This document shows, one piece after another, positions 43,344-51,526 of a stretch of DNA of 64,000 bases (position 1 is the stretch's first letter; each line of letters begins with the position of its first letter). Position numbers and translations under genes: made by a program. Source of the stretch: JBFWNG01 sp050251195 (GTDB lineage Bacteria > Bdellovibrionota_B > Oligoflexia > Oligoflexales > Oligoflexaceae); assembly GCA_050251195.1 (NCBI GenBank), contig JBFWNG010000001.1, positions 434,001-498,000 on the forward strand. Direction: 5' to 3'. The notes beneath the pieces were generated by a model, which did not search any database, was not told the origin of the DNA, and worked only from the letters and a program-made list of their open reading frames with translations.

Positions 43344-44411
43344 TTACTGCATGATCACCAGTTCGACCATTTCGATAGTTACCGGTGGATTTGTGCCTAC
43401 ACCAACAAGATCGCCCGTCGATACCCCCGTAACTCGGAACCACGTGCCCGGAGCGAACAAGGCTTCCTTTTCTTCCGGGGCGTTTGAAACAGTGTCAAGT
43501 TTTGCCGCCGAGTGGGATCGAATTTTGAATGTTACAAAACCGTCAAAAAGGCCTGTTTCAGCGTAAGCGGTGCTCATGAACGCAAGTTCTTGAATAGGCT
43601 CGTCCAAGTTGAAGGCATCGACATAGGGCTTTGCTCTTTCGTCCGAACTACGGATTCCTCGAACGACATTTCCTTCAAACTTGTCTAGTTTGCGTAACCC
43701 TGAAACTGCGGCACCGATGAAGTCATTCCATTCTTGAATTTGAGCCGGATCATTTGTTCGCAAGGCACTGTTCACCGCTTTGTAAACGCTACGAGTATAT
43801 TCAAAAACTGCGTTTTTTTCTTCCTCGGAAAGAGCTGGATTGCCCCTCAAAACTTCTGTCCTTCTGATCTCTGCTTGTTCATAAGTAGGTAGGTTCAGTG
43901 CGAGCAGTTTTTCTTCTGCCTTTGTTAAAACCTCTTTTGAAGCCACGTAGCTTAGAGAGAAACTCAGACCACATTTGCCAGTTGGGCCCATCTTGTTATG
44001 GCAAAGCCAAGGAATATCCCCGAAAAAGTTTAGGAAGGGCCTTGCTCCAAAACGATCGCTAAGAAGGGTCAATACCTTTTCGTTGTTAATGGGCACGAAT
44101 AGGTCATTGTAAACTGCCAGAGGCCTGTTGGACAAAGACTGTTTTTGTTCGGGGGTTAGGGTATAGACGTCGTCGCTGACAACCATTAAAATTTCGCCGT
44201 TATCTTGCGTTACCTCCAGGACACAACTATTCTTTAGCTTACTATCTACTTCCTCATGGTTGAACTTGGAGCATTTCACGTCGGTTATCTTGCCGCTCAC
44301 CAAATCTGTCTGTAACTCTGACGCCAGTTTTGGCTCAGTAGATGTGCCTACTCTGTTTCGACAGGAAGATAGGAGTGCCGACAAGATAATGAGGGTCATT
44401 GCTATTTTCAT
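43344..44411 (-). CDS. lipoprotein with ADP-ribosyltransferase exoenzyme-like domain
   Basis: A 355-residue protein with a lipoprotein signal (LLSSC, Cys17). The C-terminal 150 residues show the arginine-type (R-S-E) ADP-ribosyltransferase pattern: YTRSVYKAVNSALR (the usual YT...iN..LR helix), VVRGIR with Arg251, AFMSTAY with Ser-Thr-Ala at 280-282 for the STS motif, and EKEALFAPGTWFRV with the catalytic E-x-E as Glu314 and Glu316. NAD-dependent modification of a protein target is therefore expected. The N-terminal 190 residues, with four Cys, are unknown. The start is placed at the signal peptide with GAGG upstream; a longer frame upstream overlaps the next gene and is not used. Confidence 0.78.
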   Translation of the reverse strand: MKIAMTLIILSALLSSCRNRVGTSTEPKLASELQTDLVSGKITDVKCSKFNHEEVDSKLKNSCVLEVTQDNGEILMVVSDDVYTLTPEQKQSLSNRPLAVYNDLFVPINNEKVLTLLSDRFGARPFLNFFGDIPWLCHNKMGPTGKCGLSFSLSYVASKEVLTKAEEKLLALNLPTYEQAEIRRTEVLRGNPALSEEEKNAVFEYTRSVYKAVNSALRTNDPAQIQEWNDFIGAAVSGLRKLDKFEGNVVRGIRSSDERAKPYVDAFNLDEPIQELAFMSTAYAETGLFDGFVTFKIRSHSAAKLDTVSNAPEEKEALFAPGTWFRVTGVSTGDLVGVGTNPPVTIEMVELVIMQ

Positions 44412-44430
44412 GTGTGCTATCCTCTTAGAT

Positions 44431-45285
44431 TTAAAACGTAAGAGCGCGCGCACGATAACGTTCTCGAGCAATCTTCGAAATGCTTCGCTCCGAAGCGAGC
44501 CTGGGTTTCGGCGGTTCCGGAACCCTCTGTTGCTCAAGGCGAATAGCGGCAACGACAGCGCTGAGGCGCTTCACAAGCAGCATAATTTCTTCGTGGTGAG
44601 CGATTGTCGCCATAGCGTTCTGATTAACGTCCTGCTGCAAAACTCCCAGTGCCTTTCTTAGCGCTAAGACGTCTTGCGCAAGGGGATTGAGAGTTTCGTG
44701 AGATTTGTGCATATCGACCAAGAGGTCGGATGCCCTTTTCTGAAAGGCGTTATTATAGTGTTCTGCCGACTCGGACAAGAAATCAACGGACCTTACCAAT
44801 TCGCCGAGTTCGTTGGCGAACTTGCCGAGTTCATGTGTTTGCGACTTGAGGGTTCGTTGTTGAAAGTTTTTGTTTTGCGATTTGATCTCTTCGCCGAGCA
44901 AACTCAGGCACTGCGTGGTCGATCTTATGATTTCATCGACAGTGTCCTGCCATTTTTCGAGCGTCTCGTTGACAAGTTTGGCGGACTTTTGATGAGACAC
45001 TGGAGCGCGCGCTGCGTCGGCGTAGGCTTCGAGGTCCTTTTTGCGGTAAAGCGGTCTTATGTGTTGGCCCATTCGAATACGGGCTACCCGCAGTTGTGTT
45101 CCCGAGATTTGCGTTAGTCTAGAGCGCTTGATGTTAAGTACGTTCATCGCCTCGGTAGCGTCGACGATAAAGTCGTCGGCGTACTCTTCGTCGCCGCGGA
45201 GCCACACCACTAAAGGTAAATCGTCACTTGAAATCTGAGGCGTTGCGTCCGGGATGATCGAAGGACGATCAAAGTCTTGAGACAT
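44431..45285 (-). CDS. HTH DNA-binding protein with long coiled-coil region
   Basis: A 284-residue cytosolic protein. Residues about 38-95 form a MerR-like or excisionase-like HTH (ATEAMNVLNIKRSRLTQISG, then a basic wing with RPLYRKKDLEAYADAAR). Residues 100-255 are helical with heptad character (EKWQDTVDEIIRS, LGKFANELGELVRSV, LRKALGVLQQDV). The tail is Arg-rich. This is the layout of a sequence-specific DNA-binding protein with an oligomerisation stalk. It overlaps the 3' end of the gene 45269-46606 by 17 bases and ends 19 bases before the ADP-ribosyltransferase lipoprotein, so all three may form one operon. Confidence 0.7.
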   Translation of the reverse strand: MSQDFDRPSIIPDATPQISSDDLPLVVWLRGDEEYADDFIVDATEAMNVLNIKRSRLTQISGTQLRVARIRMGQHIRPLYRKKDLEAYADAARAPVSHQKSAKLVNETLEKWQDTVDEIIRSTTQCLSLLGEEIKSQNKNFQQRTLKSQTHELGKFANELGELVRSVDFLSESAEHYNNAFQKRASDLLVDMHKSHETLNPLAQDVLALRKALGVLQQDVNQNAMATIAHHEEIMLLVKRLSAVVAAIRLEQQRVPEPPKPRLASERSISKIARERYRARALTF

Positions 45286-46606
45286 GATACATCCACTGAG
45301 AAAGGGTCTTGTAGTTCTCCATTTCTCCTAGGTCTTTTTTATTGTCAAAGAAAAGCTGAAACGCCATCGTATGCTCGCCTTCTTTGAATTTGGTCATATC
45401 GAAGAAGAGACCGATGTTGTCGGGACTTTCGGTTAGAGGATGAGGGTCGTTGTTGTTGATGTGCGAAAGGGCTTTGCCGTCAACATCCTTGTAATAAAGA
45501 CTTGGGATGTTGTTGTCTTTGAGCATTTGAGCCGAAGGCGTGAGTTCCACGAACATCATGTGATCGCTACCGATCATGCTGAGCCAGTATTTCTTTTCAG
45601 GTTTTCTTTTTTCGCCGGCGAAATCAAAAAGCCCTTTCTTCTCTTCGTAGGGGATCATGTTGGTGCTGAAGTCATATTTCTTGGGGCTATTGATGAACTG
45701 GAAGCCGTAGTAGAAACCGCTGCCCTTGTTGAGGCTCTTCGGACCGTCGATCGGATTATAGATAATCGCCGGAAGAATTACGGAGTTGGAAAAGAAGCTA
45801 ACTTCCGTGTACATGCCGATTTCAAAATTGAGTTTGAGGAAACTGTAATAGAAGCTGACTCGGACGATCGTGCGGACGGGACCGGTTTTGAAAGCGTCTA
45901 GCTTTGAATTGATCGATCTATGGTTTGCGATCGCGGTGATAAAGTACTTGAGGTCGGCTTTCATGAAAAACGTTGACAGGTTGATAATGGGAATCGGCGT
46001 CGGAGGGGCCGGCGGAACGGGAACCATTTCGACTTTGCTGAGCACGAGGTAGTTTTGTTTGTCGAAATAATAATTGTACCGGCCCGTTGTGATGGAAGCC
46101 GCCTGGTGATTGTAGATAACGTATTTTTGTGAGCCCATGGGCGGAGCTTTTTCAAAGTAAACGCCAATGTAGACAGCCCCAATCGGTTTGTCCGTCTTGG
46201 CTACATTTTGGAATTTGAGTTCGAACAATATTTTGGGTTTCTGACCCGGCCAGGTTTTTGGCGGAGTCGCGGGACCGACGTCGTCTCCCATGAACGAAAG
46301 TTCGTCATAGAGGTCAAATACGGCATTAGACGCCTTGCTGTTCGGAGCAGGGCCTTGGTCCAGGATATAGTCGCCCCATTCGTCAACCTCGTCTATTTGG
46401 AAAGGAATGCTGATCGCTTCCCCGTTGGGACCCGTGCGGAACAAGCGATAGTTCGCGATAGGGTAGCGCGTTACCTGCCGAATATTGGTGCCTTGTATGA
46501 CGATAGGTGCCTTATGTATGCCGGCAAAGGTTGTTTTTGGGCAAAAAAGGAACACGAGTCCCGTGAGGACTTTAACAAAGACTTCTAATCTCGTTAGGTT
46601 AATCAT
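45269..46606 (-). CDS. secreted protein of unknown function, 445 residues
   Basis: A signal peptide (hydrophobic residues 10-22, cleavage near FAG at 28) is followed by a large beta-rich domain with aromatic, alternating strands such as YRLFRTGPNG, SIPFQIDEVDEWGDYI, FYYSFLKLNFEIGMY and YYGFQFINSP. A Pro-rich loop (VPVPPAPPTPIPII) lies near residue 200. It has no Cys except in the signal peptide and looks like an extracytoplasmic beta-sandwich protein. A promoter sits so close to the ATG that the transcript may be leaderless. No family is recognised. Confidence 0.72.
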   Translation of the reverse strand: MINLTRLEVFVKVLTGLVFLFCPKTTFAGIHKAPIVIQGTNIRQVTRYPIANYRLFRTGPNGEAISIPFQIDEVDEWGDYILDQGPAPNSKASNAVFDLYDELSFMGDDVGPATPPKTWPGQKPKILFELKFQNVAKTDKPIGAVYIGVYFEKAPPMGSQKYVIYNHQAASITTGRYNYYFDKQNYLVLSKVEMVPVPPAPPTPIPIINLSTFFMKADLKYFITAIANHRSINSKLDAFKTGPVRTIVRVSFYYSFLKLNFEIGMYTEVSFFSNSVILPAIIYNPIDGPKSLNKGSGFYYGFQFINSPKKYDFSTNMIPYEEKKGLFDFAGEKRKPEKKYWLSMIGSDHMMFVELTPSAQMLKDNNIPSLYYKDVDGKALSHINNNDPHPLTESPDNIGLFFDMTKFKEGEHTMAFQLFFDNKKDLGEMENYKTLSQWMYHVSRL

Positions 46607-46612
46607 GTTTCT

Positions 46613-46641
46613 ATAATATTATGATCAACAGAAAAGTCCAA
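46613..46641 (-). promoter_or_regulatory. promoter immediately upstream of the gene at 46606
   Basis: On the minus strand TTGGAC (46641-46636), 17 bases, then TATTAT (46618-46613). Only six bases separate the -10 element from the ATG at 46606, so transcription would start at or next to the start codon. Confidence 0.45.
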
Positions 46642-46692
46642 TTTTTAAAATTGATTGTATTTGCTATTGTGGATTGACTGAGGAGAAGAGCC

Positions 46693-47181
46693 GTGCTCAA
46701 AAAAATAACTTTCGTTGCCGCACTAGTCATTGCCCCGGGTCGGAGTCAAGTGGCTCACGCTCAGGAGAGTCAATCCCATCTATGGAATGAGTACCCGTAC
46801 ACGGTAGGCTTTCAGGCTCGATGGGAAGTAACTCGCTCGGATTTTGCGAATGTCGGGAGTCAGACCGACAGTTTTAAAGAAAATTGGCTTCTCGAAACCC
46901 CGAAAGGTATTGTGAGCTACCTTGTGTCGCCAAGGGCAAAGGTACCGATCTTTCGAGGAGACCAAACGGAAGGACCTATGAGCCTTCCCAGTATGATATT
47001 TGTTGAGAAGGACGATTTGTCGCGGCTTTTGGGGATTCCCGTGCCCGAAGTTCCGCTGGTCCCTTTGGAGAACAAGGAATACGTCACCATACCGCTTCAT
47101 CCGCAGCTCGAAACGGTCGAATATGCGTTGCAAACGGGGGATGCGGAATTCTTCTTAGTACAGTTGCAGATAAACTATTGA
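46693..47181 (+). CDS. small secreted protein of unknown function
   Basis: A 162-residue protein with a signal peptide (LKKITFVAALVIAPGRSQVAHA, cleavage before QES). The mature part has no Cys and contains Pro/Val-rich segments such as LGIPVPEVPLVPLENK. The GTG start has GAGGAG about 8 bases upstream. It converges on the deacetylase gene, 10 bases apart. Function unknown. Confidence 0.7.
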   Translation: MLKKITFVAALVIAPGRSQVAHAQESQSHLWNEYPYTVGFQARWEVTRSDFANVGSQTDSFKENWLLETPKGIVSYLVSPRAKVPIFRGDQTEGPMSLPSMIFVEKDDLSRLLGIPVPEVPLVPLENKEYVTIPLHPQLETVEYALQTGDAEFFLVQLQINY

Positions 47182-47191
47182 AGGTTGCTGT

Positions 47192-48130
47192 CTACTTCGT
47201 TGGGTGTTTCAGTGCTTCCAAATGAAGGTTCACACTCTCCGCCAAAGCCTGCGGTTGGTAGCCGCCTTCCAGAAAGCTAATGACCCGGTCTTGCGAGTAG
47301 ACCTTGGCAACGTTCTTGACCATATGGGTCATCGTTTCAAAATCCGCGGATTCCAAGCCTAGAGAGCCGATCGGGTCGTTTTTGTGCGCATCAAAACCCG
47401 CGCTAATCAATATGAGTTCGGGTTTTATTTTTTGCGCGGCTTGTTCGATGCCTTTTTGAAATCCCGCCAAGATATCGGTTCGCGACGTTCCCATTGCGAC
47501 GGGAAGGTTGAGGGTCAGGCCTAAACCCTGTCTTGAGCCGGTTTCGCCTTCCGAACCGGTGCCGGGATAGAAAGGAAACCTGTGCATGGAAAAAAAGAAA
47601 ACGCTGTCGTCTTCGTAAAAGATTTCCTGAGTGCCGTTGCCGTGATGGACATCCCAATCGACAATCAGGACTTTTTGGAGTCCAAGGCTCTGCGCGTAGC
47701 GCGCCGCGAAGGCAACGTTGTTGAAGAGACAGAATCCCATGCTTTGGCGGGAAGTCGCGTGGTGGCCAGGTGGGCGCAAGAGGCACATGGCGGTTTTCTG
47801 AGAGGATGACTGCACGGCGTCGACGGCGGCCATTGCGGCTTTGAGCGCTAGAAAAGCCGCATCAAATGACCCTTCACTGACGACCGTGTCGGCGTCGAGG
47901 GAGCCGCCGCCGTTTCTTGCCAAACTTCGCACGTAAGTGATTTGTGACGGGTCGTGGAGACCATTGAGTATTTTATAGACGGCGTCGTCGCCATATCGGT
48001 CTATAAGATCGGTTCCAGCTCCTTCGGGAATATGAAGTCGCTTGGAAATGGAGACGAGTCTGTTGGAATTTTCCGGGTGAAGACCGGTATCGTGATCCAA
48101 AAAGCGCGGGTCGTAAATGACAAGCGTCAT
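47192..48130 (-). CDS. histone deacetylase-like amidohydrolase
   Basis: A 312-residue zinc-dependent deacetylase of the HDAC/AcuC family, which includes acetylpolyamine amidohydrolases and bacterial protein deacetylases. Active-site motifs are intact: LLRPPGHHATS with the tandem His, GFCLFNNVAFAA, LIVDWDVHHGNGTQEIF with the Asp and His zinc ligands, and SAGFDAHKNDPIG with the third ligand. The N-terminus starts VIYDPRFLDHDTGLHPEN, typical of the family. Its ATG overlaps the hemD stop codon by 4 bases, so the two are translationally coupled. Confidence 0.92.
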   Translation of the reverse strand: MTLVIYDPRFLDHDTGLHPENSNRLVSISKRLHIPEGAGTDLIDRYGDDAVYKILNGLHDPSQITYVRSLARNGGGSLDADTVVSEGSFDAAFLALKAAMAAVDAVQSSSQKTAMCLLRPPGHHATSRQSMGFCLFNNVAFAARYAQSLGLQKVLIVDWDVHHGNGTQEIFYEDDSVFFFSMHRFPFYPGTGSEGETGSRQGLGLTLNLPVAMGTSRTDILAGFQKGIEQAAQKIKPELILISAGFDAHKNDPIGSLGLESADFETMTHMVKNVAKVYSQDRVISFLEGGYQPQALAESVNLHLEALKHPTK

Positions 48131-48879
48131 GGGGCGCCTCTTGTGGCCGCTTCGAGGCAGAAGGATTCGAAGTGACGCATATCCGGACTCGGACTTTCAA
48201 GTACTTTTTGAAAGAAACGCTCGCACGCTCGACTTGTCGTTTGCCCAATGGTTAGGGCGATCAATTTGGGTTTTAACGATGTGAAATTCGGCGGGCCTAG
48301 AGCCGCAACAAATCCTTCCACGGCCGACGGACTCGCGAACGCGACGAACACGGTCGCGGACGATGAGACTTTGTCCAGAAGATCAGAGTCCGGTTTTTGG
48401 CAGGGAATCGTTTCATAAAGCGAGATGTGTTCGGCCCTGAGTCCATTGCGGGAGAAATAATCCGCGATAGGGTAGGCCGGCTGTTTCGGTCCAAAAACGA
48501 GGATCCTGCTGGTTTTGGGCAGCACTGAGACGAGTTTTTGAGCAAGTTGCTCGCTCGTTTTGCAGTCGGGAATCAGCGTGACGTTGCCTAGACCTGCCTT
48601 TAGGATTTCCGCATGGGTTGCGGATCCAAAGCAATAGATCCCGTCCAGCGACGTTAGCCAGCCCTGGTTTCCGTTTTCGAGGATCACGCGGACCGTTCTA
48701 GGGCTTGTGATGACGGCAACGGTCCAGGCCTCGCTGGTCGGTAATTTTGCTTGGAGTGTTTTTATTTGAGTCGTGGGGAACTTTACGACAGAAACTGAAG
48801 TTGGGCTCGCAAAGGCGTCAGAGTGTTGATTGCCTTCATCCTGAGATCTCGTCCAAATTAAGACGGCATGCCGTTGCAT
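48127..48879 (-). CDS. hemD: uroporphyrinogen-III synthase
   Basis: Cyclises hydroxymethylbilane to uroporphyrinogen III in tetrapyrrole synthesis. Sequence conservation in this family is low; the 250-residue length, two-domain alpha/beta pattern, WTVAVITSPRTVR, RILVFGPKQPAYPIADYF, VAFASPSAVEGFV and ALTIGQTTSRACERF all fit HemD. The ATG at 48879 is preferred because GAGGG lies upstream and the protein then begins near the first strand; a frame 19 codons longer exists. hemC is not beside it. Confidence 0.82.
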   Translation of the reverse strand: MQRHAVLIWTRSQDEGNQHSDAFASPTSVSVVKFPTTQIKTLQAKLPTSEAWTVAVITSPRTVRVILENGNQGWLTSLDGIYCFGSATHAEILKAGLGNVTLIPDCKTSEQLAQKLVSVLPKTSRILVFGPKQPAYPIADYFSRNGLRAEHISLYETIPCQKPDSDLLDKVSSSATVFVAFASPSAVEGFVAALGPPNFTSLKPKLIALTIGQTTSRACERFFQKVLESPSPDMRHFESFCLEAATRGAP

Positions 48880-48950
48880 AAGATAATTTCCCTCGAGGCC
48901 CTTTATCGTTATAATGGAAACGGCCGCATTTGCCATCAGAAAGATATTCG

Positions 48951-49745
48951 ATGATCGAACTCAAAAACGTGAAAAAGAGTTTTGAAGGGGAAGTCCTGCT
49001 TCACGACGTAAGCTTTAAGATCTCACAGGGCGAGCGAGTGAGCTTGCTTGGTCCGGGTTCGTCCGGGAAATCGACGATTCTCAAACTCATTTTGGGCCTC
49101 CAACCCGTCGATGCGGGAAGTGTGAGCCTCATGGGCCATGATATGGTGACCATGAGCGAAAAAGACAAACGACAAGTTCTTAAACACCTAGGGATGTCGT
49201 TTCAGCAAGGCGGACTTTTCGATTACATGACGGTAAAAGAAAATTTATTTTTTGCCATGCAGCATATGACCGATTATGACGACGATAAAATGAACGGGAT
49301 AGTTCAGAAGCTTCTTAGCACCGTTAAGCTTCCGCATGTTGCCAATATGTTTCCGCATGAGCTTTCCGGCGGTATGCAGCGTCGCGTGAGCGTCGCTCGG
49401 GCCCTAGCGACTGACCCGCACGTGGCCATTTTCGATGAGCCCACTTCCGGTCTTGATCCCGTGACCTCCACGATCATTCTCAACATGATCAGTGAGATCG
49501 TTGCTGAAAAGAAAGACTATACAGCGCTTGTTGCCACATCTTCTTCGGAGATCGCGATTCGCTTTGCCGACCGCATCATTCTCATTAATGAGGGACGCGT
49601 TGTGGCGGACGGGCCTTGGCGTGAACTCATTCTCAACGGAACGTCATGGGTAAAGCATTTCCTTGCTAGCCGTCTCATCGGCGTCGATATCGAGTATGCG
49701 CGCGGCTTAGGACTCCCCGAAAAGTTCATCGCGCAACATTGGTAA
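48951..49745 (+). CDS. ABC transporter ATP-binding protein, MlaF-like
   Basis: A 264-residue ATPase with Walker A GPGSSGKST (34-42), Q-loop SFQQGGLF, signature LSGGMQRRVSVARAL and Walker B VAIFDEPTSGLDP. The GLFDYMTVKEN and SGGMQRR patterns resemble the MlaF/Ttg2A group, which powers lipid transport between envelope membranes. The expected permease (MlaE) and MCE-domain protein genes are not next to it. Instead it is followed by an LpxL-type acyltransferase gene after 12 bases, keeping an envelope-lipid theme. ATG at 48951 is used. Confidence 0.87.
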   Translation: MIELKNVKKSFEGEVLLHDVSFKISQGERVSLLGPGSSGKSTILKLILGLQPVDAGSVSLMGHDMVTMSEKDKRQVLKHLGMSFQQGGLFDYMTVKENLFFAMQHMTDYDDDKMNGIVQKLLSTVKLPHVANMFPHELSGGMQRRVSVARALATDPHVAIFDEPTSGLDPVTSTIILNMISEIVAEKKDYTALVATSSSEIAIRFADRIILINEGRVVADGPWRELILNGTSWVKHFLASRLIGVDIEYARGLGLPEKFIAQHW

Positions 49746-49757
49746 AGGACGACCGCA

Positions 49758-50603
49758 TTGTATTATTTCCTGAAGTGGATCTCAGCCCTATTGGGGCTCC
49801 TAAGTTCGGCGGGTCTCGATAAACTGGCAAAGGTTGTCGGATTTGTGAGCTATAACGTCCTTGGCGTCAGAAAAAATCTTGTGCATCGCAACTTGGCCAC
49901 GGCGTTTCCAAACCTGTCGCCGGAACAGACTCATGCTGTTGCGGGCAAAGCCTATTACAATTTTGCGGCAACGGTCTTGGAACTTCTTGCCAACAAGGAC
50001 ACGCGTGCGGTCGGAGATTGCCAGTTCGTCGGGCGCGAAAACATGGAAAAGGCTTTAGAGAAGGGTAAGGGCGCTTTTGTCCTCTGCGCTCATCTCGGCA
50101 ACTGGGAGGTCTTGGGCGCTGCGGTTAACAACAAGATTCGAACGGTCAGGGTCGTGGTGAAGAAAGTGGGGTCGGACAGCGTCGATAGATTTGTTGACGA
50201 AAAACGGACGGAAATGGGCATGCTGACGATCAAACGTCGAGGCAAAATGGACGCTATTCGGGAAATCCAGAAGGCCCTTCGAAGCAACTGGGTGGTTGGA
50301 ATGGTCCTCGATCAGTCCCGACCGGACGAGCCTCGCCTTCCGTTTTTTGGCAAACCGGCAAAAACCAATAGCAGTTTGGCGTCCATGTGGTCGCGGTTTG
50401 ATTCCCCTGTCATACCGACATACATTTGTAGGCGCGGGATCAATTCTCATACGATCCATTTTCTTCCGGAACTGCAGAAGATAGAAACAGGATCGCGAGA
50501 AGATGATATTATAGAAAACAGTAAGATGTTCAATCGGACTCTCGAAGAAATGATAACCAAAAATCCGGAGCAATATTTTTGGTTACACGATCGTTGGAAA
50601 TGA
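49758..50603 (+). CDS. lipid A acyltransferase, LpxL/HtrB family
   Basis: A 281-residue inner-membrane acyltransferase. A hydrophobic N-terminus (about 1-35) is followed by the catalytic HxxxxE motif in CAHLGNWEVLG (His112, Glu117), and by VLDQSRPDEPRLPFFGKPA and EQYFWLHDRWK, all typical of LpxL/LpxM enzymes that add secondary acyl chains to Kdo-lipid A or related phospholipid acceptors. The exact acceptor cannot be inferred. The TTG start has AAAGGA upstream. The HAD gene starts 1 base after its stop codon. Confidence 0.9.
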   Translation: MYYFLKWISALLGLLSSAGLDKLAKVVGFVSYNVLGVRKNLVHRNLATAFPNLSPEQTHAVAGKAYYNFAATVLELLANKDTRAVGDCQFVGRENMEKALEKGKGAFVLCAHLGNWEVLGAAVNNKIRTVRVVVKKVGSDSVDRFVDEKRTEMGMLTIKRRGKMDAIREIQKALRSNWVVGMVLDQSRPDEPRLPFFGKPAKTNSSLASMWSRFDSPVIPTYICRRGINSHTIHFLPELQKIETGSREDDIIENSKMFNRTLEEMITKNPEQYFWLHDRWK

Positions 50604-50604
50604 T

Positions 50605-51510
50605 ATGGCGCTGAAACTGCTAGTGTGCGACATCGATAACACGCTGTTCGATTGGGCTGTTTATTACTCGCGCTGCTTCAAAGCTCTCGTCAAGACTTTG
50701 TCGAAAATAATCAAAGTTTCGGAAGCCAAGATCTATGAAGAGGCCAAGTTGGTGTTTGCGGCGCACGATTCCGTGGAGTATCCGTTTCTTGTGCAGCAAT
50801 TGCCGTCGGTACTTGCCTATTTTAAAGAAGACGTTGAAGCCATCATCGAACAAGCCGTTAAACCCACGCGCAGGGCTTTCAGTCTCGAGGCAAAGAAGTG
50901 CCTCGTGCCTTACCCCCCCGTCAAGGAAACGCTTGCCTTCGTCAAATCTGTTCATCCGACTTGCCCGTTGGTTGCCCTGACCGACGCGCCTCGTTATGTC
51001 GCCATGTGGAAACTCAATAAGCTCGGTCTGCTCAATTCCTTCGACGCTGTTTACGGACTTCCGGACCCTAAAATCCCAACGCATGAAAAAACCAATAAGG
51101 TCCTCGTCGAACAAGAAATTCTGATCAAGCACCTTAACAGGAGCGATTTTGGCTATAAGGGCAAAGTAAGAGTGCTACCTTCCGACTACGAAAAGCCGGG
51201 TACCAAGGGGCTAAAAATGGTGCTCATCGACTATGAAGTCGACGAAGGTAAGATCGACAAGTCGGAAGTTCTCTGGGTGGGCGACAACCTTTCCAAAGAC
51301 ATTGTCCTTGGTAAGTCTCTAGGAGTTCATACCGCTTGGGCGAAGTATGGCGCGCAGGTCAATCCCACTCTCAAGAAGCAAATCATTCGCTTTAGCCCCG
51401 AGGACAAGATTCGCAAGCACATTTATGTCGACCCCGCCGCGAAAGCGGTGCAGCCCGATTTTGTGCTTGAGTATTTTTCCGACTTAAAGGAAGTTCTGCG
51501 CCATATTTAG
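50605..51510 (+). CDS. HAD-superfamily hydrolase
   Basis: A 301-residue soluble protein with HAD motif I VCDIDNTLFD (nucleophile Asp), motif II LTDAP, and motif IV WVGDNLSKDIVLGKSLG with the two metal-binding Asp. A helical cap domain follows motif I. Phosphatase activity on an unknown small molecule is expected. The start lies within 2 bases of the end of the LpxL gene, with GGAAA upstream, so it is in the same operon as the ABC ATPase and acyltransferase. Confidence 0.87.
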   Translation: MALKLLVCDIDNTLFDWAVYYSRCFKALVKTLSKIIKVSEAKIYEEAKLVFAAHDSVEYPFLVQQLPSVLAYFKEDVEAIIEQAVKPTRRAFSLEAKKCLVPYPPVKETLAFVKSVHPTCPLVALTDAPRYVAMWKLNKLGLLNSFDAVYGLPDPKIPTHEKTNKVLVEQEILIKHLNRSDFGYKGKVRVLPSDYEKPGTKGLKMVLIDYEVDEGKIDKSEVLWVGDNLSKDIVLGKSLGVHTAWAKYGAQVNPTLKKQIIRFSPEDKIRKHIYVDPAAKAVQPDFVLEYFSDLKEVLRHI

Positions 51511-51526
51511 ATGCTGGGAGAACATC

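Noticed and set aside
43322..43345. GGTTCGAGTTAC as a tRNA T-arm.
   Set aside because: No acceptor, anticodon or D stems can be built around it; it overlaps the stop codon of the lipoprotein gene.
44412..44552. An N-terminal extension of 47 residues for the ADP-ribosyltransferase lipoprotein.
   Set aside because: It would bury the lipoprotein signal inside the protein and overlap the upstream gene; the internal ATG with GAGG upstream is a better start.
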